A DNA stretch of 42,825 nucleotides from Flavobacteriales bacterium (GTDB taxonomy: Bacteria; Bacteroidota; Bacteroidia; Flavobacteriales; Flavobacteriaceae): contig JAHENA010000015.1 in assembly GCA_024643405.1 (NCBI GenBank), positions 1 to 42,825 on the forward strand, in the 5' to 3' direction. Position numbers and translations under genes: made by a program. A model generated the notes under the pieces. That model made no database searches, was not told the origin of the DNA, and was given only the letters and a program-made list of their open reading frames with translations. Shown here in pieces: positions 34,428 to 42,780 of the stretch. The number at the start of each line of letters is the position of its first letter. Within the stretch, counting starts at the first letter, position 1.

Positions 34428-36068
34428 TCAAGATCGCCTTAAATACTCTAAGTAAGCAGTTGGACTACCAAGAATTTCAGTTGCTTTCTTTATTTCAGGA
34501 TCGTGTTGTTTGAAATATTCATATAAGCCTTCTCTATAGACGTATCGCTTGACAATTTCTTCTGTTAAAAGCTCTAAAAGGTAATCTTTGTTAATGTCTA
34601 AGCCGGCTAGTTTTGATTTATTCAAGTTAGCAAGAAGCGTGTTATAATCACTTTTTATATTGTCGTCTAAATCTTCTGTTTTTGCCTCATCAAAGGCCTT
34701 TTTAAGCGCTTTTTCGGTATTCGTTTCAAAAGAAAAGTTCTTGGTTTTCAAAAAGTTTTTAAAGTCATCAAAATCTGAAGACGCTAACTTAAAAGCATTA
34801 ATGTTTAGCTGCTGGTTTTTATAGTAGAAGTTGGTGGCATAATCAAAAATGAAGTTATCATTTTCTATGGCTTTAGTTAAAGCTGTATATTTTGAACCGT
34901 TCATCTCTTCATCCGGAAATACGCCGCCACCATCAAAAACTTTACGGCCGTTTTTGGTTTTAAACTCATTATAGTTTTCTTGCTTTACGCGCACCGCCTC
35001 ACCTTTATCATTTCTGTGCCAATAATCTAAAGCCTGTATACACCTGCCTGATGGCGTATAATAGCGCGAAATAGTAATTTTTATTTGCGTACCGTAAGTT
35101 AAAATTTTAGGGCGTTGCACCAATCCTTTTCCAAAACTTCTAGTTCCTACAATAACGGCGCGATCTAAATCCTGCAAAGAACCAGATACAATTTCACTGG
35201 CTGAGGCACTATTACCATCAATTAAAACCACTAGAGGAATCTCTGTATCAATTGGGTCTCTTTGTGTGTAATAAGTACGGTTGTATTTTTTAACTTTAGA
35301 TTTTGTAGTTACTACCAATTGCCCTTTAGGGATAAACATATTCACAATGTCAATAGCTTCATTCACTAATCCCCCAGGGTTTCCTCGTAGGTCTAAAACA
35401 AGACGCTTAGCGCCTTGCGCTTTTAAGTCTCTAACCGCATAACTTGTTTGAGAAGCTGCTTTTTCACTGAACTGACTTAACACAATATACCCTGTTTTTT
35501 CGTTGATCATTGAAAAATGAGGTACGGCTTTTATTTCCACCTCAGCACGATTAATGGTCGCAGTTTTTGTGTCGCCTTGGCGTTTATAGGTAACTTCTAC
35601 GGTGGTTCCAGGCGCTCCTTTTAATAACTCACCAGCATCGTCTTTATAATTTTTCAAGAGGATATTACCTACCTTTATAATTTCATCACCCGCTTTTAAA
35701 CCCGATTTATCAGCTGGGTAATTTTTATATGGTTCTACAATAACTAATTTATCATTTAATGTTCTAACCTTGGCACCAATGCCAATATAATCACCCGTAT
35801 TGTTAATACGCGCAGCCTCAACATCCTGTTCGTTCATAAAATTAGTATAAGGATCTAAATCCTTTAACATACTTTTTATGGCAGTATCCATCAAATCACC
35901 AGGATTGGTGTCATCAACATAATTCATATTGACCTCTTTAAATAGAGTTGTAAAAATTTCTATTTGTTTAGCTATTTCAAAAAAGTCATTTTGAAAAGCC
36001 GTTCCGGTTATAAAAACAGTAATTGCCAACAAAGGGATTACTATCTTTTTTTTAAGAATCTGCTTCAT
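34428..36068 (-). CDS. S41 family C-terminal processing peptidase (CtpA-like)
   Basis: 546 residues. An N-terminal hydrophobic segment (about 8-24) acts as signal or anchor. A PDZ domain (about 90-175, PADKSGLKAGDEIIKV) precedes the S41 catalytic core (about 190-370). The Ser/Lys dyad is S289 in GNSASASEI and K314 in RSFGKGLVQ, with the 25-residue spacing known from CtpA; LVLDLRGNPGGLV is the preceding core strand. It trims C-termini of envelope proteins in the periplasm. Its first 17 bases overlap the end of rnpA, implying coupled translation. Confidence 0.94.
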   Translation of the reverse strand: MKQILKKKIVIPLLAITVFITGTAFQNDFFEIAKQIEIFTTLFKEVNMNYVDDTNPGDLMDTAIKSMLKDLDPYTNFMNEQDVEAARINNTGDYIGIGAKVRTLNDKLVIVEPYKNYPADKSGLKAGDEIIKVGNILLKNYKDDAGELLKGAPGTTVEVTYKRQGDTKTATINRAEVEIKAVPHFSMINEKTGYIVLSQFSEKAASQTSYAVRDLKAQGAKRLVLDLRGNPGGLVNEAIDIVNMFIPKGQLVVTTKSKVKKYNRTYYTQRDPIDTEIPLVVLIDGNSASASEIVSGSLQDLDRAVIVGTRSFGKGLVQRPKILTYGTQIKITISRYYTPSGRCIQALDYWHRNDKGEAVRVKQENYNEFKTKNGRKVFDGGGVFPDEEMNGSKYTALTKAIENDNFIFDYATNFYYKNQQLNINAFKLASSDFDDFKNFLKTKNFSFETNTEKALKKAFDEAKTEDLDDNIKSDYNTLLANLNKSKLAGLDINKDYLLELLTEEIVKRYVYREGLYEYFKQHDPEIKKATEILGSPTAYLEYLRRS

Positions 36069-36456
36069 TTTCTATGGGTGTAATATTTGGGCTTTTTTTT
36101 GAAAATTTATCAAACAACTGGTCCATTTTATTTTCAAGCTGTGTTAGGGTTGGTATTTCTTTACCAATATACAAAATCATAAACGCATGTGGTGTGGAAA
36201 TGTTGTCAAAATAACGGGCTTTGTTCAACCTAAAGGACTCGCGGAGAAGTCGTTTGATTCTGTTTCTATCTACAGCGCGTTTAAAATGTTTTTTACTAAC
36301 GGAAACACCAGTTTTAAACAGTTCACCATCTTCAAAATGCACCGGCATAAAAACCAAACGCAAAGGAAAAGCACTAATCGATTGGCCTTTAGAAAAAAGG
36401 GCATCAATGAGTTTTTTGCTTTTTAGCTTTTCTTTTTTATTAAAGGTAAATTTCAA
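36052..36456 (-). CDS. rnpA: Ribonuclease P protein component (TTG start)
   Basis: 134 residues beginning at a TTG (36456-36454) that reads MKFTFNKKEKLKSKKLID, matching the usual flavobacterial RnpA N-terminus. The RNase P signature is VSKKHFKRAVDRNRIKRLLR. RnpA assists the RNA subunit in trimming tRNA 5' leaders. TACCTTTG lies 19 bases upstream. In most bacteria rnpA sits beside rpmH and dnaA; here neither is adjacent, and instead rnpA overlaps a CtpA-like protease gene by 17 bases. Confidence 0.92.
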   Translation of the reverse strand: MKFTFNKKEKLKSKKLIDALFSKGQSISAFPLRLVFMPVHFEDGELFKTGVSVSKKHFKRAVDRNRIKRLLRESFRLNKARYFDNISTPHAFMILYIGKEIPTLTQLENKMDQLFDKFSKKSPNITPIENEADS

Positions 36457-36475
36457 TGGCGCTGTATTTAAAAAT

Positions 36476-36483
36476 CAAAGGTA
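36476..36483 (-). promoter_or_regulatory. -7 element of the rnpA operon
   Basis: TACCTTTG on the minus strand, full TAnnTTTG match, 19 bases upstream of the TTG start, supporting that start. Confidence 0.55.
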
Positions 36484-36539
36484 GTAAAATATGAAAGTTA
36501 CTTTAAGAAACCGGCAATTTTTAAAATTATTCGTTAAAC

Positions 36540-36873
36540 GGTCTCAGCTATGAACAATTACAATATCCATTGCTTTTGCTGCGATCATACGGTTGCATTG
36601 CGAGAGGCAAAATTCTTCGAAGATTTATTCACAATAGTGAATTTGTTCAGGTCATTACTTTTTGTAAATTGATAATGGGCTGATTATCATTTAATGCCAC
36701 GTAGTTAAGTCCATCCTCGCTAAGGGCATAATGAATCACTTCTTAGGCTATTCCATTTTCGGTAAAATAGACAATAAATAAGCCTCTAGCTCTTCATTAA
36801 CAAACCTTTTCTCTTGCGTATTAACAATAATGGCTCAACAGATTATTGTGCAAATAAAAAGTTTGCTCAGCAT
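36540..36873 (-). pseudogene. Decayed secreted GH43-like glycoside hydrolase, N-terminal fragment
   Basis: Not an open frame. From ATG 36873 the minus strand reads a signal peptide (MLSKLFICTIIC, stop TGA at 36837-36835, AIIVNTQEKR) and then NEELEAYL. A one-base loss near 36772 restores YFTENGIA, a TAA follows at 36745-36743, and then EVIHYALSEDGLNYVALND and NQPII run to a TGA at 36649-36647. Restoring one T gives AYLFVYFTENG, the typical start of GH43 arabinosidase/xylosidase-type enzymes (AYLFxYFTGN ... YAxSxDGLxWxALNxNxPI). A weaker trace, MIAAKAMD, at 36587-36564 may continue it. The C-terminal remainder is gone. This accounts for most of the 430-base gap between rnpA and the DUF2200 gene. 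Confidence 0.7.
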
Positions 36874-36886
36874 CTTAACCTTTATT

Positions 36887-37249
36887 TTAAAACCGTAATA
36901 TTTTTTCCATTTTACGCCCTTTGGCTAATTCATCGATCAATTTGTCTAAATAACGTACTTGTTGAGTTAGAGGGTTTTCAATTTCCTCTATTCGATAGCC
37001 ACAGATGACCCCTTTAATAAGATGGGCTTTTGGATTCAAATTTGCGTTTTGAAAGAAGGTAGCAAAGGTTGCCTTTTCATCAATAAATTCTTGTAGCCTC
37101 AAGGTGTCATACCCTGTTAACCATGTTATTACTTGATTGAGCTCTGCCTTTGTTCTTCCTTTCTTCTCCACCTTTGTCACATAATGAGGATAAACGGATG
37201 CAAATGTCATTTTAGCAATTCGTTCATTGTGTTCAGTTGTAACTTTCAT
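36887..37249 (-). CDS. DUF2200 domain-containing protein
   Basis: 120 residues, soluble. The N-terminal [18 protein letters not shown] and central [20 protein letters not shown] are the family signature, with [20 protein letters not shown] further on. DUF2200 is a small family of unknown function in diverse bacteria. It lies 14 bases after the DUF6090 gene on the same strand, possibly as an operon, and directly upstream of the GH43 remnant. Confidence 0.85.
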   Translation of the reverse strand: MKVTTEHNERIAKMTFASVYPHYVTKVEKKGRTKAELNQVITWLTGYDTLRLQEFIDEKATFATFFQNANLNPKAHLIKGVICGYRIEEIENPLTQQVRYLDKLIDELAKGRKMEKILRF

Positions 37250-37263
37250 TTTTTATCATTGCT

Positions 37264-38049
37264 TTAATTGGTCTTTAAATCGTCTTGAATTAATTTATTT
37301 AATTTTTGAAGATGACCGGTCATCTCGCCATGAAAATCTTTAAGGGCTATACTATTCATAACAGAAAGCCTTAGCCCATTTATAAACTCTTTTTTTTCTA
37401 GCAATCTTTTGTATTGCGGGATTATTGTATCTGAAGGTATTTGCGCCGGATCTTTAAAAACAAAGGTTCCTTTTTCAGCTGTTTTTTGAAAGTCAAATAA
37501 ATTGATTACAGCACCATTTGTTACGGCAACATTGTAGAGGTATTCTTCATATTCACGATACATATGATACTCTATGTTATGAATAGCCACATACATTTTA
37601 TCTAGCTCTAACAGGGAATCTTTAATGGAGTCATTAGTGATGAAATTTAGGTTTCCTGAGCTTAGCAGCTCCTTATAGGTATTATTTGTTGGGATGAAGG
37701 TTTTTCGCTGAAAAACCTGTTGAATAGTGTTCTCTAATGTTAAAAGGTCTGAGGCTGTTTCGAGAGTTTTAAAATCAAGTAAATGCGCAGCAGCTTTTGC
37801 GGTAAATGCTCTATAATTGATGAGACTGTCATTGTTTTGAATTTCTAAATTAATATCTGTTTGTAGATTTTTAAGGTATTTTACTTCTTGTTTTCTGGAT
37901 TTTCTGTCTTCATTCCAATTATTAATTGATAGTGCAATCAAAATTCCAATAACTACAAGTATAATTTCTCCTACTGCATAAATCAGATATTTACTGAATT
38001 TATTTTCAATCAGCATATTTTGGCGAATTTTTCTAAAGAATTTTATCAT
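37264..38049 (-). CDS. DUF6090 family membrane protein
   Basis: 261 residues from the ATG at 38049 (MIKFFRKIRQNMLIENKFSK), the standard family start; the frame extends 19 codons further up, but that part is Cys/Phe-rich and unlike the family. One membrane helix (about 25-42, YAVGEIILVVIGILIALSIN) is followed by NNWNEDRK and a long helical extracytoplasmic region. DUF6090 is widespread in marine flavobacteria, often in several copies, with no known function. It is followed closely by the DUF2200 gene. Confidence 0.85.
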   Translation of the reverse strand: MIKFFRKIRQNMLIENKFSKYLIYAVGEIILVVIGILIALSINNWNEDRKSRKQEVKYLKNLQTDINLEIQNNDSLINYRAFTAKAAAHLLDFKTLETASDLLTLENTIQQVFQRKTFIPTNNTYKELLSSGNLNFITNDSIKDSLLELDKMYVAIHNIEYHMYREYEEYLYNVAVTNGAVINLFDFQKTAEKGTFVFKDPAQIPSDTIIPQYKRLLEKKEFINGLRLSVMNSIALKDFHGEMTGHLQKLNKLIQDDLKTN

Positions 38050-38152
38050 TGGGTGGTTACTGGTTCTAATGAAACAAAAAGAATAGCATATGAAGCACAG
38101 CATCACGATAGCGTGCTATGACTACATATGCATTATTGTCGGCTTTTTATCT

Positions 38153-41100
38153 TTAATTTTTTGGTCGTATCACTCTTACAGGATCCTTAGGTTGAGGTAT
38201 CAATATTACCCCCTGTGTTTTTAACAGCTCTAAGGCCTCTTCAACGGCTTTTTCTAATTGTGGGTCATGACCTTCAATCACTAATTTTGCATCTTGTTCT
38301 ACTAGAATATCAGGAGCAACGCCAATATTCTCAACATCCCATTCTCCCTTTATATTATAGAAACCACCACGAGGTGCTGTGATGTATCCACCATCAATGA
38401 GATTTGGAACGTCCCAAATTCCAACAAGGCCACCCCATGTTTTTGTGCCAACCAAAGGGCCTATTTTTCGCATTTTAAACATATAAGGCAGCATGTCTCC
38501 ACCAGACCCAGCCATTTCATTAATAATCATAACTTTTGGACCAAAAATCCCTGCGTTAGGAGCGGTGAATGGCTGCTTATCTGCGGTGGGATTATTGAAA
38601 TAACCCAGAAGCTCTCTTGACAGCAAATCCGTAATGTAATCGGCAATGGAGCCGCCATGATTAAAACGCTCATCAATTATAGCCCCTTTTTTGTTTTTTT
38701 GGGCGAAATAATACCTATTGAAATTATTATAGCCACCTTCGCCTGTATTTGGCAACCAAACATAAGCCAACTTACCTTGAGATAGTTCATCTACTTTTCT
38801 TCTGTTATTTTCCACCCAATCTTGTTGTCTTAGATTGTATTCATTACTAACAGGAACTACTGTAAATTCTTTAGCACCTTCCAAATCAGGGGTGCTATTT
38901 GTAGAAATTGTAATTTGTTTTTCTGCTGTTTGAGAAAAATAAGAATACAGATTGGTAGAGATGTCAAGAGGAACACCATTAACAGCCAATAGGTAATCGC
39001 CGGGCTTAATATTAATACCAGGTCCACTCAACGGGGCGCTTACAGTGGAATTCCAATTTTCTCCATTGTAAATTTTTTGGATGCGATATTTACCATTTTC
39101 TATTATGAAATCCGCACCTAGCAATCCAGTTGGCACTTTATCAACCTCAGGATAATCGCCCCCTCCAACAAACGAGTGGCCAATAGAGGTTTCTCCACTA
39201 AAAACATCCAACACATAATTGAGATCTGACCGATGTTTTACATGATCAATCCATTGAGAATATGTTTTATACGCCCAATCCATATCCAATCCGTGAACAT
39301 TTTTAACATAAAAATAATCGCGTTGGTATCTCCAGGCTTCTCTAAATATCTGGCGCCATTCCAGAATAGGATCAACTTTTATAATAACTTCAGCGATTGA
39401 CACACTTTCTTCGGCCGGATCAGGCTTTTCAGTTACTTTAGAAATAACAAATTGATTGTTTGTGGTTACATATAAATATTTTTCGCCTTCGGCAGCTATT
39501 TCAAATCCAGAGATTCCGTCCACCACTTTTTCAGACTTTCTTGTTTCTAAAGTAAAGCGATGTAGTGAAAGACCCTCTTCAGACGGTACTTGTTCGGTAT
39601 AAAGTATAACACCTTCTTTTGCGGCTTCAAGTTGAATATAAGTTTTTGCCTGAACAGGCAAGGCCACGATGCGTTGTTGTAATCCTTCGAAATCAATTTT
39701 TACAGGAGCGATTTTTTTTCCAGCGTCCATTTCTTCAGCCTTATCATTCTTTTTCTTTCCAGATTTTGTTTTTTCGGTTTCTGATGCTTTGTCTTTATCA
39801 GACACTTCATCATCACTTTCTGGAGCTAAAGGAGAAACAGTTTCTTTTGACAAAACGGCCATATAAATAGAACTCGTAACAGGATGGCCATACGATGACA
39901 TGTCTAGCCAGCCCACATTCATACCGTAATCTATACTAGCAGTAAAATAAATATACTTTCCACTTTTGTCCCAAGCCGGCAATTTGCAATTGGCCATTTC
40001 ATCTGTTACTTGAAAAGATTTTTTCTGATCTAATGAATAAATAAATATAGACGAATATTCATTACTTAATCGTTTGGTGTAGGCAAGCCATTTGGAGTCA
40101 GGAGACCATTCTCCATAAATGACGTGTTCAGGATGCGCAAACCCTTCTGAGTCAATTTCCGTGAATTTACCAGTACTCACCTCTACAATCCATAAAGTTC
40201 TATTTTCATTGTAAAAACTTAAATACTTTGAATCAGGAGACCAAGAGGGTTTATAATAGAATGTTGGATTTTCAATGGGAATTATTTTTTTCTCTTTTCC
40301 AAACTGATCCGCAATGACCAATTGATATTCTCCTCCCTCATCAGAAAACCAACTGATGCTTTTACCATCAGGTGACCAAGCGACAGCTCTATCTGCAATA
40401 CCCTGACTGTTAGAAATATTTCTTGCGTCTCCTTTTTTTGCAGGAATTGTAAAAATATCTCCTCTTCCTGATAGGGCTATGCGTTTACCATTTGGCGAAA
40501 CAGCAACAGATTCAATATATTTTTCAATTTTACTCCAATGGGGCCTGGTCCAGGGAAAATCCCCGGTTACGTTAATTGTAAGTTTAACAGGTGTATCTGA
40601 ACCACGAGTCAAAGTATATAAATAACCTCCGTTTTCGAAAATAAGCGTCTCATTATCACCTTCCATATTCTTGCAGTCAAATTCTTTAAAGAAAGTCACC
40701 TGTTTTACTGTTTTGGTTTGGATATTATACACCCATAGGTTCATTGCAAAATCACGATCAGAAAGAAAGTAAATCATGTCATCCATCCATACAGGATCTA
40801 TATCTCTGCTATTCTCCCAAGGTAATTTCTGTGTGGCATAGGTTTTTAAATCAAAGATTCGAAGGGGATTATTTTGTCCACCTCTATAATTTCTAAATTC
40901 AGTTTCCCAAGGCGCAATCTGTTCGTATACAAACTGCAATCCATCAGGAGAGAATTTACCGTTTGACGCCCTTGGTAAATTAAAAGGCGTTGGATTATTA
41001 CCTTCAACAGAAACTTCCCATAATTGATCTAGGTCAGGATAAGGAGCGTTTTTGCGTCCAGAGCTAAAAATAATTTTTGTTCCATCTTTAGACCATCCGG

Positions 41101-41443
41101 TTACCATATCAACTCCAGGATGCCAGGTCAACCTTTTTGGTTCGCCACCATTAACAGATACTACGTAAACATCCATATTTCCGTCATACTCTCCAGTAAA
41201 CGCAATTGATTGGCCATTTGGAGAGAAATGTGGATTGGCTTCAACACCATCAAAAGCTGTGATTCTTTCAACATTGGAACCATCTTTATTTGCCACCCAA
41301 ATATCACTTGCATAAACAAATGAAATTTTGTCATGGCTAATTGTAGGACTTCTTAATAATCGGGTTTCCTGTGCAAATACCTGAGGTCCTGTCATTAAGA
41401 CACAGAAGTAAAAAAGTGTTGAAAAATAAATTGGTTTTTTCAT
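38153..41443 (-). CDS. Secreted tricorn-like protease (beta-propellers, PDZ, S41 core)
   Basis: 1096 residues with a signal peptide (about 1-24). Repeated TolB/WD40-like propeller blades (SPTISHDKISFVYASDIW; HFSPNGQSIAFTGEYDG; WSPDGKSISWFSDEGG) fill about 30-530. A very charged Lys/Glu/Asp linker (about 538-581) follows, then further beta blades, a helical C1 domain (about 690-750), a PDZ domain (about 770-850) and the S41 protease core. The residues H756 (SIGHSFVGG), S980 (EMAGSGGD) and E1038 (WDVENIGVAPD) have nearly the spacing of archaeal tricorn H746/S965/E1023. Archaeal tricorn degrades peptides in the cytosol; this one is predicted to be periplasmic or secreted, probably processing oligopeptides. 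Monocistronic as far as I can see. Confidence 0.92.
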   Translation of the reverse strand: MKKPIYFSTLFYFCVLMTGPQVFAQETRLLRSPTISHDKISFVYASDIWVANKDGSNVERITAFDGVEANPHFSPNGQSIAFTGEYDGNMDVYVVSVNGGEPKRLTWHPGVDMVTGWSKDGTKIIFSSGRKNAPYPDLDQLWEVSVEGNNPTPFNLPRASNGKFSPDGLQFVYEQIAPWETEFRNYRGGQNNPLRIFDLKTYATQKLPWENSRDIDPVWMDDMIYFLSDRDFAMNLWVYNIQTKTVKQVTFFKEFDCKNMEGDNETLIFENGGYLYTLTRGSDTPVKLTINVTGDFPWTRPHWSKIEKYIESVAVSPNGKRIALSGRGDIFTIPAKKGDARNISNSQGIADRAVAWSPDGKSISWFSDEGGEYQLVIADQFGKEKKIIPIENPTFYYKPSWSPDSKYLSFYNENRTLWIVEVSTGKFTEIDSEGFAHPEHVIYGEWSPDSKWLAYTKRLSNEYSSIFIYSLDQKKSFQVTDEMANCKLPAWDKSGKYIYFTASIDYGMNVGWLDMSSYGHPVTSSIYMAVLSKETVSPLAPESDDEVSDKDKASETEKTKSGKKKNDKAEEMDAGKKIAPVKIDFEGLQQRIVALPVQAKTYIQLEAAKEGVILYTEQVPSEEGLSLHRFTLETRKSEKVVDGISGFEIAAEGEKYLYVTTNNQFVISKVTEKPDPAEESVSIAEVIIKVDPILEWRQIFREAWRYQRDYFYVKNVHGLDMDWAYKTYSQWIDHVKHRSDLNYVLDVFSGETSIGHSFVGGGDYPEVDKVPTGLLGADFIIENGKYRIQKIYNGENWNSTVSAPLSGPGINIKPGDYLLAVNGVPLDISTNLYSYFSQTAEKQITISTNSTPDLEGAKEFTVVPVSNEYNLRQQDWVENNRRKVDELSQGKLAYVWLPNTGEGGYNNFNRYYFAQKNKKGAIIDERFNHGGSIADYITDLLSRELLGYFNNPTADKQPFTAPNAGIFGPKVMIINEMAGSGGDMLPYMFKMRKIGPLVGTKTWGGLVGIWDVPNLIDGGYITAPRGGFYNIKGEWDVENIGVAPDILVEQDAKLVIEGHDPQLEKAVEEALELLKTQGVILIPQPKDPVRVIRPKN

Positions 41444-41788
41444 GTTAGGTGATTTTTTAAATTGATATCGTTTATATATTGAAAATTGCGTGTTTGTGAG
41501 GGAGAATTTTTCGCAGGAAAATCGGACCTAACAAAAACGCATTGACCAAACGATTAAACTAAAATAAACAATGTTTTTTACACAGTGTTGCTATTTGATT
41601 GTTTTTCAGAGTTCATCTTCTCCTTCCATTTTTTAGTTTGATTTATATTTCTAGCGTTTGAGTAAATTCAGTCAGCATTTAATCCCATAATATTTTTAAA
41701 CGCAGGCAATATTACTTGAAATTTGAATAGATTTGTAACAATATAAATACTTTTCCGTCATATAATTGTACTTAAAACACTTTATAAT
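41444..41788. other. Intergenic region without recognisable gene
   Basis: 345 bases upstream of the tricorn gene on the minus strand. No ORF, RNA gene, strong hairpin or TAnnTTTG match was found. It presumably contains the tricorn-gene promoter. Confidence 0.5.
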
Positions 41789-41881
41789 ATGCGTAATTTT
41801 TTAAAATCAGTCAAACAAAAATTTATACAATTTTATCAATGCGAATTAAAAACGTTTAATAAAATACTTGGGATTAAATAA
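41789..41881 (+). CDS. Putative 30-aa cationic peptide ORF
   Basis: Thirty codons, MRNFLKSVKQKFIQFYQCEL followed by KTFNKILGIK and a TAA. Six Lys and one Arg against one Glu, with hydrophobic residues spaced as in an amphipathic helix. It stands alone in the 480-base gap between the tricorn and VOC genes, on the plus strand while its neighbours are on the minus strand. I do not recognise it. No -7 consensus was seen upstream, so translation is uncertain; the helix-like composition is the only reason to list it. Confidence 0.3.
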   Translation: MRNFLKSVKQKFIQFYQCELKTFNKILGIK

Positions 41882-41923
41882 ATCCTCGGTACTTTTCATT
41901 TCGCATGTGAGTGAGAGTTCTGC

Positions 41924-42370
41924 CTATTTTACAATTGTCTCCATACCATTTTTTGGATCAAAATCCACCATCCATTCAATACCGTATTTGTCTCTAAACA
42001 TTCCAAAATAAGACCCCGAAGGGCTTTTCTCAATAGGCACTTCAATTTGTCCGCCGACCGAAAGACCATTAAATAATTTTTTTGCTTCTTCTTTGCTTTC
42101 CGCCCTTATCGAAATTTTACTTCTGTTTTCGTTTTCATTTGTCCGTCCCATAATTTCCGGAACGTCATTTGCCATTAAAATGTTTTTTCCAATAGGTAAA
42201 GCAATGTGCATTATTTTATTTGCCTCCTTTTCCGGTACCGGGAATTCGGGACTTGAAATCTCTTTGAAACGGATTATTTTTGTAAACTCTCCACCAAAAA
42301 CTGATTTGTAAAATGTAAAGGCTTCTTCGGCATTTCCGTTGAAGTTAATGTGAGGATTAATCTGTGCCAT
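41924..42370 (-). CDS. VOC family protein, PhnB-like (glyoxalase-fold)
   Basis: 148 residues. HINFNGNAEEAFTFYKSVFGGEF at the N-terminus is the hallmark of PhnB/3-demethylubiquinone-9 methyltransferase-like VOC proteins; NILMANDVP and the C-terminal GMFRDKYGIEWMVDFDP complete the paired beta-alpha-beta-beta-beta modules. Members are metal-dependent or binding-only proteins of mostly unknown role, despite the inherited methyltransferase name. Cytoplasmic, single gene. Confidence 0.88.
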   Translation of the reverse strand: MAQINPHINFNGNAEEAFTFYKSVFGGEFTKIIRFKEISSPEFPVPEKEANKIMHIALPIGKNILMANDVPEIMGRTNENENRSKISIRAESKEEAKKLFNGLSVGGQIEVPIEKSPSGSYFGMFRDKYGIEWMVDFDPKNGMETIVK

Positions 42371-42642
42371 TTTATTTTATTAGTTGTTAAATTTAATGCT
42401 AATTCTATAGTAGTGTTAAATGTTAAGTGCCAATTTACAATGACCGCTAACGCGCAACTAACATTGGATTATTTAAAACCAACACTTTTTTATATAGGGT
42501 GATGCCCTTTCGTTGTTTTTGCTTCAGTTTTTAATCAGTCGTAAAATTCCTATTTATGCATTAGAGTAAGGTCAGATGCTTGTTAATTCTATAAACTTTT
42601 TTAATTCCGCAAACAAGCTAAAAATTCCGATTTATATTATTA

Positions 42643-42780
42643 CTAGTTCACTTTTTCAGTTTCCTTCACTCTTTTTTTATATCCTGATTTTTTTCCTAGA
42701 AAAAAACCTAAAAGGAATATTCCAATGGGAAATATTGTAAAAACTAAAATTATTTGGATTGGTCCGATTACTAAATACAT
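42643..42780 (-). CDS. Small single-pass membrane protein (45 aa)
   Basis: An ATG at 42780 opens 45 codons: MYLVIGPIQIILVFTIFPIG, then a further hydrophobic stretch (about 5-28) and a basic tail GKKSGYKKRVKETEKVN. A short hydrophobic N-terminal helix plus a Lys-rich cytoplasmic tail suggests a real small membrane protein; the two-Gly, two-Pro pattern and tail resemble small flavobacterial membrane peptides I have seen as hypothetical proteins. No function can be given. The 272 bases between it and the VOC gene show nothing I can name. Confidence 0.5.
   Translation of the reverse strand: MYLVIGPIQIILVFTIFPIGIFLLGFFLGKKSGYKKRVKETEKVN

Noticed and set aside
36550..36672. 40-codon plus-strand frame (MNNYNIHCFCCDHTVALRE...)
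   Set aside because: It is opposite the GH43 remnant and is better explained as its shadow; no promoter element.
36814..37008. Plus-strand 64-codon frame opposite the DUF2200 gene
   Set aside because: It overlaps the DUF2200 gene and the GH43 remnant on the other strand and has no recognisable features.
38050..38106. 19-codon extension of the DUF6090 protein
   Set aside because: It is Cys/Phe-rich and unlike the family, which begins at MIKFFRKIRQ.
42438..42466. CAATG...CATTG arms around CGCTAACGCGCAACTAAC, resembling an integron attC end
   Set aside because: Single occurrence, core does not fit GTTRRRY, and there is no integrase or cassette array in the window.
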